From an uncultured Mesorhizobium sp. (GTDB lineage Bacteria > Pseudomonadota > Alphaproteobacteria > Rhizobiales > Rhizobiaceae), in assembly GCA_937958475.1 (NCBI GenBank), contig CALFXR010000169.1:1-32420 (forward strand): 32,420 nt of DNA. Direction: 5' to 3'. The notes beneath the pieces are model-generated. The model was not told the DNA's origin, searched no databases, and saw only the letters and a program-made list of their open reading frames with translations. Positions 7,178 through 17,200 of this stretch are shown here, piece by piece. Numbering within the stretch: position 1 is the stretch's first letter; each line of letters begins with the position of its first letter. Both the position numbers and the translations under genes were made by a program.

Positions 7178-8164
7178 GTGAACCGTGCGCTCCCGCTCCT
7201 GCGCCGGCGGCTCCTGTCGAGCCTGCCGGTGCTCCTGATCGTCGTCGTCGGCAGCTTCCTCCTGCTGGAGGCGGCGCCGGGCGATGCCGTCGACGCCTAT
7301 CTCGTCTCGATCGGCGGCGATGCCGGTCTCGCGGAGCAACTTCGCCGGGACTGGGGGCTCGACCAGTCTGCCTGGGGGCGCTTCGCCGCCTACGCCACGG
7401 CGCTCGCCCATGGCGATCTCGGCTGGTCGGTCGCGTTTTCGCGGCCGATCCGCGAGGTCATCCTGGAGAGGCTGCCCAACACGCTGCTGCTGATGGGCGC
7501 GGCGACCGCGCTGTCCTTCGGCCTCGGCTCGCTGCTCGGCATCGTCGCCGGGGCGCGGCCCGGCAGCGCCCGTGACCGTGCGCTCTCGGTCGCCTCGCTG
7601 GCGCTCTACGCGGTCCCCGGGTTCTGGCTGGGGCTGGTTCTGATCGTCGTGTTCGCCGTCGAACTGCGCTGGCTGCCGCTGGGCGGCGTCGAGACGATCG
7701 CCTCGGCGAAGACCGGCATCGATCGCGCGCTCGACATCGCCCGACATCTCGTCCTGCCGGTCGCCGCGCTCGGCATGATCTACCTGGCGCTCTATCTCAG
7801 GGTGATGCGCGCCGGCATGGCCGAGGTCTGGCGCATGGACTTCGTCCTGGCGCTGCGGGCGCGCGGCCTGTCGCGCCGGCGCATCGTGCTGGCCCACGTG
7901 GCGCGCAACGCGCTGCTGCCGCTGGTCACCATGCTCGGCCTGCAGTCGGCCTCGATGCTCGGCGGCAGCGTCGTCATCGAGAGCGTGTTCGCCGTCCCCG
8001 GCATCGGTCGCCTCGCCCACGAAGCGGTGTCGGCGCGCGACGTACCCCTCCTGCTCGGCATCATCCTGTCGAGCGCGGTGCTCGTCGTCGTCGTCAACCT
8101 GCTCGTCGACATCGCCTACGCCGCCCTCGACCCGCGCGTCGGCGCTTCCGAGGAACAGGCATGA
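7178..8164 (+). CDS. ABC transporter permease 1 (DppB/NikB type)
   Basis: A 328-aa inner-membrane permease of the BPD_transp_1 family. It has an N-terminal helix (LPVLLIVVVGSFLLLEAAPGD), the DppB-type periplasmic stretch with a GDLGWS motif near residue 85, and about five further helices. The EAA cytoplasmic loop that contacts the ATPase is seen as ALRARGLSRRRIVLAHVARN near residues 226-245. The start is GTG at 7178 with only a weak ribosome site. It overlaps the next permease gene by 4 nt (ATGA), indicating translational coupling. It forms the heterodimeric pore with permease 2. Confidence 0.93.
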   Translation: MNRALPLLRRRLLSSLPVLLIVVVGSFLLLEAAPGDAVDAYLVSIGGDAGLAEQLRRDWGLDQSAWGRFAAYATALAHGDLGWSVAFSRPIREVILERLPNTLLLMGAATALSFGLGSLLGIVAGARPGSARDRALSVASLALYAVPGFWLGLVLIVVFAVELRWLPLGGVETIASAKTGIDRALDIARHLVLPVAALGMIYLALYLRVMRAGMAEVWRMDFVLALRARGLSRRRIVLAHVARNALLPLVTMLGLQSASMLGGSVVIESVFAVPGIGRLAHEAVSARDVPLLLGIILSSAVLVVVVNLLVDIAYAALDPRVGASEEQA

Positions 8165-8985
8165 TCCGCCGGCTGTTCGCCACGCCGGAAGGCATCGCCG
8201 GGACCGCGATCCTCGTCCTCCTGGCCATCACCGCGCTGTCGGCGCCGCTGCTATTCCCGCGCGATCCGCTTTCCATCGCCGGACCGGCGCTGCTGCGGCC
8301 ATTCCAGGATCCGGCGCACCTGCTGGGAACCGACCGGCTCGGCCGCGACGTGCTCGCCGGCCTCGTCCACGGCGCGCGCATGTCGCTCGCGGTCGGCTTC
8401 GCCGCTGCCGCGGCCGCACTGTTCGTCGGCGCGGTCGTCGGCACGATCGCGGGATTCGCCGGCGGCCTCGTCGACGAGGCGCTGATGCGGGTCGCCGAGG
8501 CCTTCCAGATCGTGCCGGGCTTCCTGCTGGCGCTGGCCTTCGTCAGCATCGCCGGGCCGTCGCTGGCGGTCGTCGTCGCGGCGATCGCGCTCGGCGCCTG
8601 GACCGGACCGGCGCGCGTCGCGCGTGCCGAGGTGCTGTCGATCCGCGAACGCGACTATGTCGCGGCAAACCGCGTCGTCGGCATGCATCCGCTGGAGATC
8701 GCGCTGCGCGAGGTGTTGCCCAACGCGCTCCCCCCGGTCATGGCTCTGTCGTCCGTCATCGTCGCCGGCGCCGTGCTCACCGAGGCCGCGCTCTCCTTCC
8801 TCGGTCTCGGCGATCCCAACCGCGTCACCTGGGGCGCCATGATCGCCGAGGGCCGCGCCGTGCTGCGCTCGGCCCCCTACCTGTCGATCATCCCGGGCTT
8901 CGCCCTCGTCGTCGCCGTCGTCGGCGTCTACCTGTTCGGCGAGGGGCTGGTCGAAGCCTCGACCTCGCGCAGGCGGTACCTGTGA
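8161..8985 (+). CDS. ABC transporter permease 2 (DppC/NikC type)
   Basis: A 274-aa partner permease. Seen: an N-terminal helix after a short cytoplasmic tail, the DppC-type motif HLLGTDRLGRDVLAGLVHGA near residues 55-75, about five further hydrophobic helices, and the EAA loop ANRVVGMHPLEIALREVLPN near 169-188. Length is normal for NikC/DppC. The ATG lies in the 4-nt overlap with permease 1, and the gene ends in a GTGA overlap with the first ATPase, so the four membrane and ATPase genes form one coupled unit. Confidence 0.93.
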   Translation: MIRRLFATPEGIAGTAILVLLAITALSAPLLFPRDPLSIAGPALLRPFQDPAHLLGTDRLGRDVLAGLVHGARMSLAVGFAAAAAALFVGAVVGTIAGFAGGLVDEALMRVAEAFQIVPGFLLALAFVSIAGPSLAVVVAAIALGAWTGPARVARAEVLSIRERDYVAANRVVGMHPLEIALREVLPNALPPVMALSSVIVAGAVLTEAALSFLGLGDPNRVTWGAMIAEGRAVLRSAPYLSIIPGFALVVAVVGVYLFGEGLVEASTSRRRYL

Positions 8986-9773
8986 GCCTGCTCGCCGTCT
9001 CCGACCTCTCGGTTACCCATGCGGGTGCGACCGCAGCGGCGCTGTCCGGTGTCGGCCTTTCACTCGAAGAAGGCGAACGCCTCGCCGTCATCGGCGAAAG
9101 CGGCTCGGGCAAGACCACGTTCGCCCGCGCCGTCGCCGGGCTGCTGCCGCCGGCCGCGCGCAGGGAAGGCGCGATCCGCTGGCGGGGCAGCGAGGCGCCT
9201 GCGCGGCCGGGAAAGGACATCGGCTACGTCTTCCAGGACCCCTCGGCCAGCCTCGATCCCGTCGTCAGCGTCGGCCGGCAGATCGCCGAAGTGGTGCGAA
9301 CCCACGAGGGTCTCGGCCGGGCCGCGGCGCTCGCGCGGGCGGCCGAACTGCTCGACCGCGTCCGCCTGCCGGATCCGTCTGCCATGGTCCACGCCTGGCC
9401 CCACCAGCTTTCCGGCGGGCAGAAGCAGCGCGTCGCCATCGCCACCGCGATCGCCGCGCGCCCTGCCCTTCTCATCGCCGACGAGGCGACGAGCGCGCTC
9501 GACACCATCGTCCAGGCGGAGATCGTGGCGCTGATCCGCCGCATCGTCGACGAAGAGCGGATGGCGCTGGTCTTCGTCACCCACGACATCGCGCTCGCCG
9601 CACAGATCGCCGGGCGCATCCTCGTGCTGAAGGGCGGTCGCATGGTCGAGGCCGGCCCCGCCTCGCAAGTCGTCGGCGCGCCGGCCGATCCCTATACGCG
9701 CATGTTGGTCGAGGCGAGCACGGACACCGCATCGCTGGTCGAAGTGCGCGGCACCGGGGAGGACGACCGGTGA
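8982..9773 (+). CDS. ABC transporter ATP-binding protein 1 (DppD/NikD type)
   Basis: A 263-aa nucleotide-binding subunit. Walker A is GESGSGKTTFA (about residues 37-47), the signature is LSGGQKQRVAIA (about 144-155), Walker B is LLIADEAT (about 164-171) and the H-loop is FVTHD. It starts with GTG in a 4-nt overlap with permease 2 and ends in another GTGA overlap with the second ATPase. It is shorter than DppD/OppD (about 330 aa): the C-terminal extension that carries a 4Fe-4S cluster in some DppD proteins is missing, as in NikD-sized subunits. Confidence 0.93.
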   Translation: MSLLAVSDLSVTHAGATAAALSGVGLSLEEGERLAVIGESGSGKTTFARAVAGLLPPAARREGAIRWRGSEAPARPGKDIGYVFQDPSASLDPVVSVGRQIAEVVRTHEGLGRAAALARAAELLDRVRLPDPSAMVHAWPHQLSGGQKQRVAIATAIAARPALLIADEATSALDTIVQAEIVALIRRIVDEERMALVFVTHDIALAAQIAGRILVLKGGRMVEAGPASQVVGAPADPYTRMLVEASTDTASLVEVRGTGEDDR

Positions 9774-10558
9774 GCCCGCCTCTCCTGAGCGTTGCCGGCC
9801 TGAGCAAGCGCTTCCGCCGAGGCGATGCCATGATCGACGCCGTCTCCGGCGTATCGCTCGACGTGCATGCCGGCGAGACGCTCGCCCTGGTCGGCCCCTC
9901 GGGCAGCGGCAAATCGACGCTCGCCCGGCTGATCCTGCGGCTGATCGAACCCGATGCCGGGACCATCCGCTTCGACGGGCTCGACCTGCTTTCGCTGCGC
10001 GGGGCGGCGCTGCGCGCCGCGCGGGCGCGGCTGCAGATGGTGTTCCAGGACCCGCATGCCGCTTTCAACCCACGTGCCACCGTGGCCCGCGTGCTCGCCG
10101 ATCCGCTGCGCATCCACGGCATCGCGACGCGCGCGGAGCGGCCGGCCGCGATCGGCCGGCTGCTGGAGGGTGTCGACCTGCCCGCCTCGTTCGCCGCCCG
10201 CGCCGTCCACGACCTGTCCGGCGGCCAGCGCCAGCGCGTGGCGATTGCCCGCGCCATCGCCCCGGCGCCGAAGCTCGTCGTCCTCGACGAGGCGGTCTCC
10301 GCGCTCGACGTCTCGACGAGACGGCGCATCCTGGCTCTCCTCGCGGACCTGCAGAAGGCACACGGCATCGCGTATCTTTTCGTCACCCACGACCTCGCCG
10401 CCGTGCGCCTGATCGCCCACCGCGTCGCGGTGATGGACCGCGGCGCCATCGTCGAGACCGGTTCCGTCGACGAGGTCGTCGGCAACCCACGATCGGCGAC
10501 GGCACGGGCCCTGGTCGCCGCGCAACCGCGCCTGCCGGCGCGATCGGAGGCAACATGA
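9770..10558 (+). CDS. ABC transporter ATP-binding protein 2 (DppF/NikE type)
   Basis: A 262-aa second ATPase subunit, expected to pair with ATPase 1. Walker A is GPSGSGKSTLARL (about residues 42-54), the signature LSGGQRQRVAIA (about 149-160), Walker B LVVLDEAVSALD and the H-loop LFVTHD. The motif VFQDPHAAFNPR matches the Q-loop region of DppF/NikE. Its GTG start is inside the 4-nt overlap with ATPase 1, and its stop overlaps the ATG of the hydrolase gene (ATGA). Such coupling implies that the downstream enzyme belongs to the same transport function. Confidence 0.93.
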   Translation: MSPPLLSVAGLSKRFRRGDAMIDAVSGVSLDVHAGETLALVGPSGSGKSTLARLILRLIEPDAGTIRFDGLDLLSLRGAALRAARARLQMVFQDPHAAFNPRATVARVLADPLRIHGIATRAERPAAIGRLLEGVDLPASFAARAVHDLSGGQRQRVAIARAIAPAPKLVVLDEAVSALDVSTRRRILALLADLQKAHGIAYLFVTHDLAAVRLIAHRVAVMDRGAIVETGSVDEVVGNPRSATARALVAAQPRLPARSEAT

Positions 10559-11058
10559 ACGACGCACGGCGCATCGAAACGCTCGCCCGCGAACTCGAAT
10601 CGGCATTCCGCAACCGGGCCGACCTCTACCGGCTGCTCTTCGAGGAACTCGCCGCAGAGTTCGGCGAGGAAAAGGCGGAGGCGCTGCTCTCCGCAGCCAT
10701 CGAGAAGCGCGGACGCGAGGTCGCCGCGGCGGCCTTCACCGGCTTCGGTCCCAACGACGCGCGCGCCGTCGGCGAAGCCTTCCTCGCCGTCAGCCCCGAC
10801 GGCGGCCGCATGTATCCGACCGAGGTGGAGCGCGAGGCGCATGCGATCTGCTTCCGCGTCCAGCGCTGCCCGCTGAAGGATGCCTGGACCGACGCCGGCG
10901 TCGGCGACGACAGGCTGACGGTGCTGTGCCGGATCGCCGGCGCATTCGATCGCGGCCTGTTCGAGGCGACCGGGGTGCGCTTCGAGAACGTCACCTGGAC
11001 GCCGGGCCACGGCAGCGGTTGCTGCCATATTTTGCTGACCGACCGGGATCGGCGCTGA
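10555..11058 (+). CDS. L-2-amino-thiazoline-4-carboxylate (ATC) hydrolase family protein
   Basis: A 167-aa cytoplasmic protein. The C-terminal half has the pattern of the ATC_hydrolase family: CPLKDAW with Cys105, an LC pair with Cys125 followed by an Asp (AGAFDRG), and a final TPGHGSGCCHI with His152, Cys156 and Cys157. The characterised ATC hydrolases of Pseudomonas open the thiazoline ring to N-carbamoyl-L-cysteine in a cysteine-forming pathway. Most members, however, are uncharacterised, so the substrate here is open. There is no signal peptide. It is the last gene of the importer operon, coupled by a 4-nt overlap, and probably acts on the imported compound. No N-carbamoylcysteine amidohydrolase follows it, so a complete ATC pathway is not shown. 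Confidence 0.75.
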   Translation: MNDARRIETLARELESAFRNRADLYRLLFEELAAEFGEEKAEALLSAAIEKRGREVAAAAFTGFGPNDARAVGEAFLAVSPDGGRMYPTEVEREAHAICFRVQRCPLKDAWTDAGVGDDRLTVLCRIAGAFDRGLFEATGVRFENVTWTPGHGSGCCHILLTDRDRR

Positions 11059-11060
11059 CG

Positions 11061-11077
11061 GCGGGCGATAAACCCGC
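11061..11077 (+). terminator. Weak hairpin after the importer operon
   Basis: GCGGG (11061-11065) and CCCGC (11073-11077) form a 5-bp stem with a 7-nt loop directly after the hydrolase stop codon. No U-tract follows, so termination here would be weak at best. Confidence 0.25.
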
Positions 11078-11177
11078 TACAGAGCAGGCCGCACGACCGA
11101 CTGCCCCAAAAAAACCAACATTCGAACGGCCAACAACCGCAACCGGATTGGCTGTTCATCCATTTCAACAAATTCCG

Positions 11178-11197
11178 CTGCGCAAAGCCCTGCGCAG
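11178..11197 (+). promoter_or_regulatory. Inverted repeat upstream of ndvB
   Basis: CTGCGCA (11178-11184) and TGCGCAG (11191-11197) form a perfect 7-bp stem with a 6-nt loop, ending 28 nt before the ndvB ATG. It could be a leader hairpin or an operator. I found no convincing -35/-10 pair in the 167-bp gap 11059-11225. Confidence 0.35.
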
Positions 11198-11225
11198 TCG
11201 TCCTTCGCTTGCACGGATAGTCTCG

Positions 11226-14200
11226 ATGAATGTCCGGACCGACCCCGAGAGCTTCCGGCTCTCGCCGCCGCCGCTGCCGGCAAAGGCGGACGCTCCGATC
11301 CGCTCTGCCTTCCTCCACGACGAGATGCTGCGCCGTCTCGGCGCGACATTGGCGCGTGGAGACCTGGGCCGCATCGAGGGGCTCAAGGTCTTCGACATCT
11401 CGCGTCGCATCCGCGAAAACAGCGAGAAGATTCTCACGGTCTACCGCGCCACCAACGAGGCCCAGCTCCGCGGCGAGACCATCACGCCCGCGGCGCAATG
11501 GCTGCTCGACAATCACTACATGATCGAGGAAGCGGTCTATCAGATCCGCCGCGACCTGCCGCGGCGCTTCTACCGCCAGTTGCCGACAATAGAGATCGAC
11601 AAGGGCGTCCGCGTACCGCGGGCACTCGCGCTCGCCTGGCTCTACGTCGCCCATACCGACAGCGCCGTGTCCGCCACCGGACTGGAAGCGATCATCGAGG
11701 GCTTTCAGTCCGTCGAGCCGCTCAGGATCGGCGAGATCTGGGCGCTGCCGCCCCTGGTGCGCTTCGTGCTCGTCGAAAACCTTCGCCGGCTGGCCCTGCG
11801 CGTCGACCGCGCCCGCCAGATGCGGCGCATCGCCAACAGCCTCGCCGACAGGCTGCTGTCGACGGCGGCCTGGGAAGGCGGACCGACCGCCCTCCTGTCC
11901 GGGTTTTCCCAGCACGCGCAGGACAACACGTTCGCCACGCAACTCCTGCATCGCCTCCGCGACGGGTCGCTCAGCGCCGGCGCCGCGCTCGCCTGGCTGG
12001 AGCGGGAACTGGAGGCGTCCGGCAGCGACGCCGAACAGATCATCATCCGCGAGCACCAGACCCTCGCCGCCGGCAACGTCACGACCGGCAACATCGTCCG
12101 CGGCCTCAGGGTGGCGAACGACCTCGACTGGACCGTCTGGTTCGAGAAGGTCAGCCGCGTCGATCGGCTGTTCCGCGAACGCACGGATTTCGCCCGCCTC
12201 GACTTCCAGTCGCGCGATCAGTACCGGACGGCGGTCGAGGACCTCGCCCGGCGATCGGGAAAGAACGAATACGACGTCGCGCTCCGCGTCATCGAGATGG
12301 CCGAGGCGGGTGCGGACGGAGAGTCAAACGACGGTCCGGACGTCGGTTCGCTGCTCGTCGGCGCCCGCCGCGGCGAGGTCGAGAGAGACCTCGGGTACCG
12401 TGCGCCCTTCGGTACCCGGCTCTATCGCAGCTTCCGCAAGTCCGGCTGGACCGGCATCGCCATTCCCCCGCTCGCCCTTGCCGGCCTCCTGCTCGCTGCC
12501 TTGGCCGGCGCGCTCGCCGCGGCTGAGGTGCCGGAATGGGGCATCGCCGTGCTTCTCCTCCTGTTCGCCCTGCCGGGCCTGGAGGGCATGCTGGCGATCT
12601 ACAACGCGGCGGTGCTCCTCCTGCTCAAGCCGACGAGCCTGATCGGCTACGAGTTCAAGGACGGCGTTCCGCCCGAGGCACGGACCCTCGTCGTGGTACC
12701 GTCGCTGATCTCCTCGCGCGACGAGATCGAAGAAAGCGCGCGCAATCTGGAGGTGCATTTCCTCGCCAACATGCATGGCGACCTGCATTTCGCACTGCTG
12801 TCGGACTGGCCGGACAGCCCGCTCGAACAGAGTGCGGCCGATCTCGAACTGCTCGACCATGCGAAGGCCTGCATCGCCGGGCTCAACGCCCTCTATCCGC
12901 GCCCGGAAGCGCCGCGGTTCCACCTGCTCCACCGGCGCCGGCTGTACAACGAGGTGCAGGGCTGCTGGATGGGCTGGGAGCGCAAGCGCGGCAAGCTGCA
13001 CGAACTCGACCAGTTGCTGCGCGGCGACAGCGACACGACCTTCCTCCCCTCCGACACGGCGCTGCCGCAGGGCGTCGTCTACGTAATGACGCTCGACGCC
13101 GACACGCGCATGACGCGCGACGCGGTGGCGCGCCTCGTCGGCAAGCTCTGCCACCCGCTGAACCGGCCCGTGCTCGACCCGCAGACCCAGCGCGTCGTCT
13201 CCGGCTACGGCATCCTGCAGCCGCGCGTGACGCCGTCGCTGACGACCGGCGACGAAGCCTCGTTCTTCCAGCGCATCTGTTCGGTCCACCGCGGCATGGA
13301 CCCCTACGTCTTCGCCGTGTCCGACCTCTACCAGGACGTCTTCGGCGAAGGCAGCTTCACCGGCAAGGGCCTCTATCACGTCGACGCCATGGAGGCGTCG
13401 CTGAAGGGCCGCATCCGCGAGAACACCGTGCTCAGCCACGATCTTCTCGAAGGCGGCTATGCACGCGCCGCGCTGACCACCGACGTCGAACTCGTCGAGG
13501 ACTATCCGACCCGCTACGCCGTCGACGCTTCGCGCCAGCATCGCTGGGCGCGCGGCGACTGGCAGCTGCTCGGCTACATCTTCGATCCGGCCTCGGGCGT
13601 GCCGGCGCTGTCGCGCTGGAAGATGGTCGACAACCTGAGGCGGTCGCTTACGCCGATCTTCTGGACGGCGGCGTCGATCGCCGGCTGGACGTTGCTGCCG
13701 TTCACCCAGGCCGCAGAGTGGCAGGCGCTGCTGATCCTCTGCCTCTTCATGGCGCCGACTTTCCACCTCGTCCGCTCGCTGTTTCCCGATTCGCGCGAGA
13801 CGACTCCGCGCGCGCGGCTGACCGCCGTGCTTCGCGACATCGCGCAGGGATCGGCGCAGGTGGCGTTGCGCCTCATCCTGATGGGCCACACCGCCTGGAT
13901 GATGGCCGACGCCATCGTGCGTACGCTGCACCGCCTTCTCGTCAGCCGCCGCAACCTGCTCGAATGGCGGACGGCCTCGCACGCGCAGAAGCACGGCGCC
14001 AACACGCTCGCCTCCTACTACGGCATGATGTGGGGAGCGCTGCCGGTCGCCGCCGTCGGCCTCGCCCTTCCGGTCGCCGCCGATTCGACCGGCGCCTTCG
14101 TCGCCTTCATCTTCGCGCTGTTCTGGGCGGGCTCGCCCGCCTTCGCCTGGTTCGTCAGCCTGTCGGCCGAAACCGAGGACCGGCTGCACGTCTCCGCGGG

Positions 14201-17200
14201 CGACAGCCGCAAGCTGCGCAGCGCCGCGCGCCGCACCTGGCTCTTCTTCGAGACCTTCGTCGGCCCCGAGCACAACTGGCTGCCGCCGGACAACTTCCAG
14301 GAGACGCCCGAACCGGTCGTGGCGCCACGCACCTCGCCGACCAACATCGGCGTCTACATGCTGTCGATCGTCTCGGCGCGCGACTTCGGCTGGATCAGCC
14401 TCGCCCAGGCGATCGAGCGCCTCGAACAGACGCTCGCCACGATCGAGAAGATGGACCGGTACCGTGGCCATCTCTACAACTGGTACGATACGCGCTCTCT
14501 GGAACCGCTTCATCCGCGCTACATCTCGAGCGTCGACAGCGGCAACCTCGCCGGCCACCTCATCGCCGTCTCCGCCGCCTGCAACGAGTGGGCGATGGCG
14601 CCCGCCGCCTATCTCCAGGGCGACTTCCACGGCATCCTCGACGCCGTCGGCATCCTCGAGGAGACGCTCGCCTCCCTGCCCGACGACCGTCGGCAGATCC
14701 GGCCGCTGAGACACCGACTCGGCGATCGCATCGCCGGCATGCGCCGCGCCGTCGACATCGTGCGCAACGAGCCCGAGACGGCCGCCATCCGGACGATCAA
14801 CCTCGCCGTGCTTTCCGGCGACATCCGCAAGCTCGCCTCGGCCATCAATGCCGAGATCGGCTCGCCGGCCAGCGAAGACCTGCTGCTCTGGGCCGGAAAG
14901 CTCGAGGCGACCTGCGAAGCCCATGTCAGCGACGCCCATATCGACGAGCGCGGCGTGGAATCGCTCAGGGCGAAGCTGCGCGACGTCCATCGCCGCGCCC
15001 GCCTGTTCGCCTTCCAGATGGATTTCGGCTTCCTGATACGCCAGGACCGCAAGCTGCTGTCGATCGGGTACCGCATCGACGACCACCAACTGGACGAGAG
15101 CTGCTACGACCTGCTCGCCTCCGAGGCGCGCCTGACCAGCCTGTTCGCCATCGCCAAGGGCGACGTCTCGACCGAGCACTGGTTCAGGCTCGGCCGGCCG
15201 ATCGTCGAGATCGGCTTCCGCGGCGCACTGGTCTCCTGGTCGGGCTCGATGTTCGAGTACCTGATGCCGCCGCTGGTGATGAAGGAGCCGCAGGGCGGCA
15301 TCCTCAACCAGACCAACATGCTGGTGATCCGCAAGCAGATCGCCTACGGCCGCTCGAAGGGCATCCCGTGGGGCATCTCGGAAGCCGCGTACAACGCCCG
15401 CGACCGGCAGATGACCTACCAGTACACGAATTTCGGCGTTCCGGGGCTCGGCCTGAAGCGCGGCCTGGCGCTGAACACGGTGGTCGCGCCCTATGCGACC
15501 ATGCTCGCCTCGCAGTACCTGCCGCGCCAGTCCGTCGAGAACCTCGAGCGGCTCGAAACGATCGGCGCGCTCGGCCGCTACGGCTACCACGACGCCATCG
15601 ACTTCACCCCGCAGCGCGTTCCCGAGGGCCAGCACCATGCCGTCGTGCGCAACTACATGGCTCACCACCAGGGCATGTCGATCGTCGCCGTCGCCAACGT
15701 CGTCTTCGAAGGCCGCATGCGCGACCGCTTCCACAGCGACCCCGTGATCGAGGCGGCCGAGCTGCTGCTGCAGGAGAAGGCGCCGCGCGACATTCCGGTC
15801 ACCTTCGTCGGCTCGGAGACCGACATCGTCGCCCTCGCCATGCCGAAGGATGACCACCCCGACAACCGCGTCATCGACAATCCCGCCGCCGCCCCGCCCG
15901 CCGTCAACGTGCTCTCCAACGGCCGCTACTCGGTGATGGTATCGGCGACCGGCTCGGGATACAGCCGCATCGACGACATCGGCGTCACGCGCTGGCAGCC
16001 GGACCTTGCCGAAGACCGTTGCGGCGCCTTCCTGTTCCTCTCCGACATCGAGACCGGCAGGTGGTGGTCGGCGACGGCGGCGCCCAAGCCGGCGCCAGGG
16101 GAAGTCGCGCAGACCGTGTTCGCCGACGACAAGGCGCATTTCTTCAAGGTGGTGGGCAAGCTGCGCTCGGAGGTCGAGGTGATCGTCTCCGACGAGGGGC
16201 ACGGCGAAGGACGCCGCCTGACGCTGGTCAACGACGGAAGCGAGGACCGCCATCTCGACGTGACGTCCTTCGCCGAGATCGCGCTCGCCCCGGAAGCCGC
16301 CGATAGCGCCCACCCCGCCTTCTCCAGGATGTTCGTCGAGACCGAGATCGCCCGCCAGAACAGCACGATCTACGCCTGGCGGCGCAAGCGTTCGCCCGAC
16401 GAGCCTGGTATCGCGCTCGCCCATTTCGTCAGCGGAGGCGCATCCCTGACGCGCGAGACCGAGGCGGAGACCGACCGTCGCGCCTTCATCGGCAGGGGCC
16501 GGACGCTCGCCGACGCGGCGGCGTTCGATCCCGACGCGCGCCTCTCCGGAACCCAAGGCTGCGTACTCGATCCGGTGATGGCGCTGCGTTGCCGGGTCCG
16601 CGTGCCGGCAGGCAAGAAGGTCTCGCTGACATTCTGGACGCTTGCGGCGCCGACGCGCGCGGAAGTCGAGGACCTCGTCGCCCGCTTCGACTACCCCGAC
16701 AGCTTCCAGCGCCAGGCGATGCTCGCCTGGACGCGTTCACAGGTCCAGGTCCGCCATCTCGGCTTGAATCTCGCCGATGCGGCCGGGGTTCAGAAGCTGG
16801 CGCGCTACCTGATCCATCCCGGGAGGGCAGTGCGCGCGCCGGCGGAAGCGATCGCCGCCGGTCTCGGCCGCCAATCGGCGCTCTGGCCGACGAGCATTTC
16901 CGGCGATCATCCGATCTTCGCGTTGCGGATCGGCGACGTAGTCGACCTGGAGATCGTCGCCTCCGCACTGGGCATGCAGGAGTATCTTCGCGCCCGCGGC
17001 CTCGTGCTCGACCTGGTCATCGTCAACGAACAGGCGTCCTCCTACGTCCAGGACCTGCAGCAGGCAATCGAGTCGCTGTGCGAGAACAGCCGCCTGCGCG
17101 GTCGCGAACTGGGACCGCGACAACACATCTTCGCCGTGCGCCGGGATCTGATGGACGAGGCGACCTACCGCACGCTGCTCGGCGCGGCGCGCATCGTTTT

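Noticed and set aside
10926..11225. Extension of the ndvB frame by 100 codons upstream
   Set aside because: It overlaps the hydrolase gene by more than 130 nt, and the added residues lack family character. The ATG at 11226 gives the expected length.
12324..16556. A 1410-codon open frame on the minus strand opposite ndvB
   Set aside because: It is antisense to an unmistakable ndvB and rich in Arg/Asp/Glu/Gly/Val, the usual shadow of GC-biased third positions. No recognisable domain is present.
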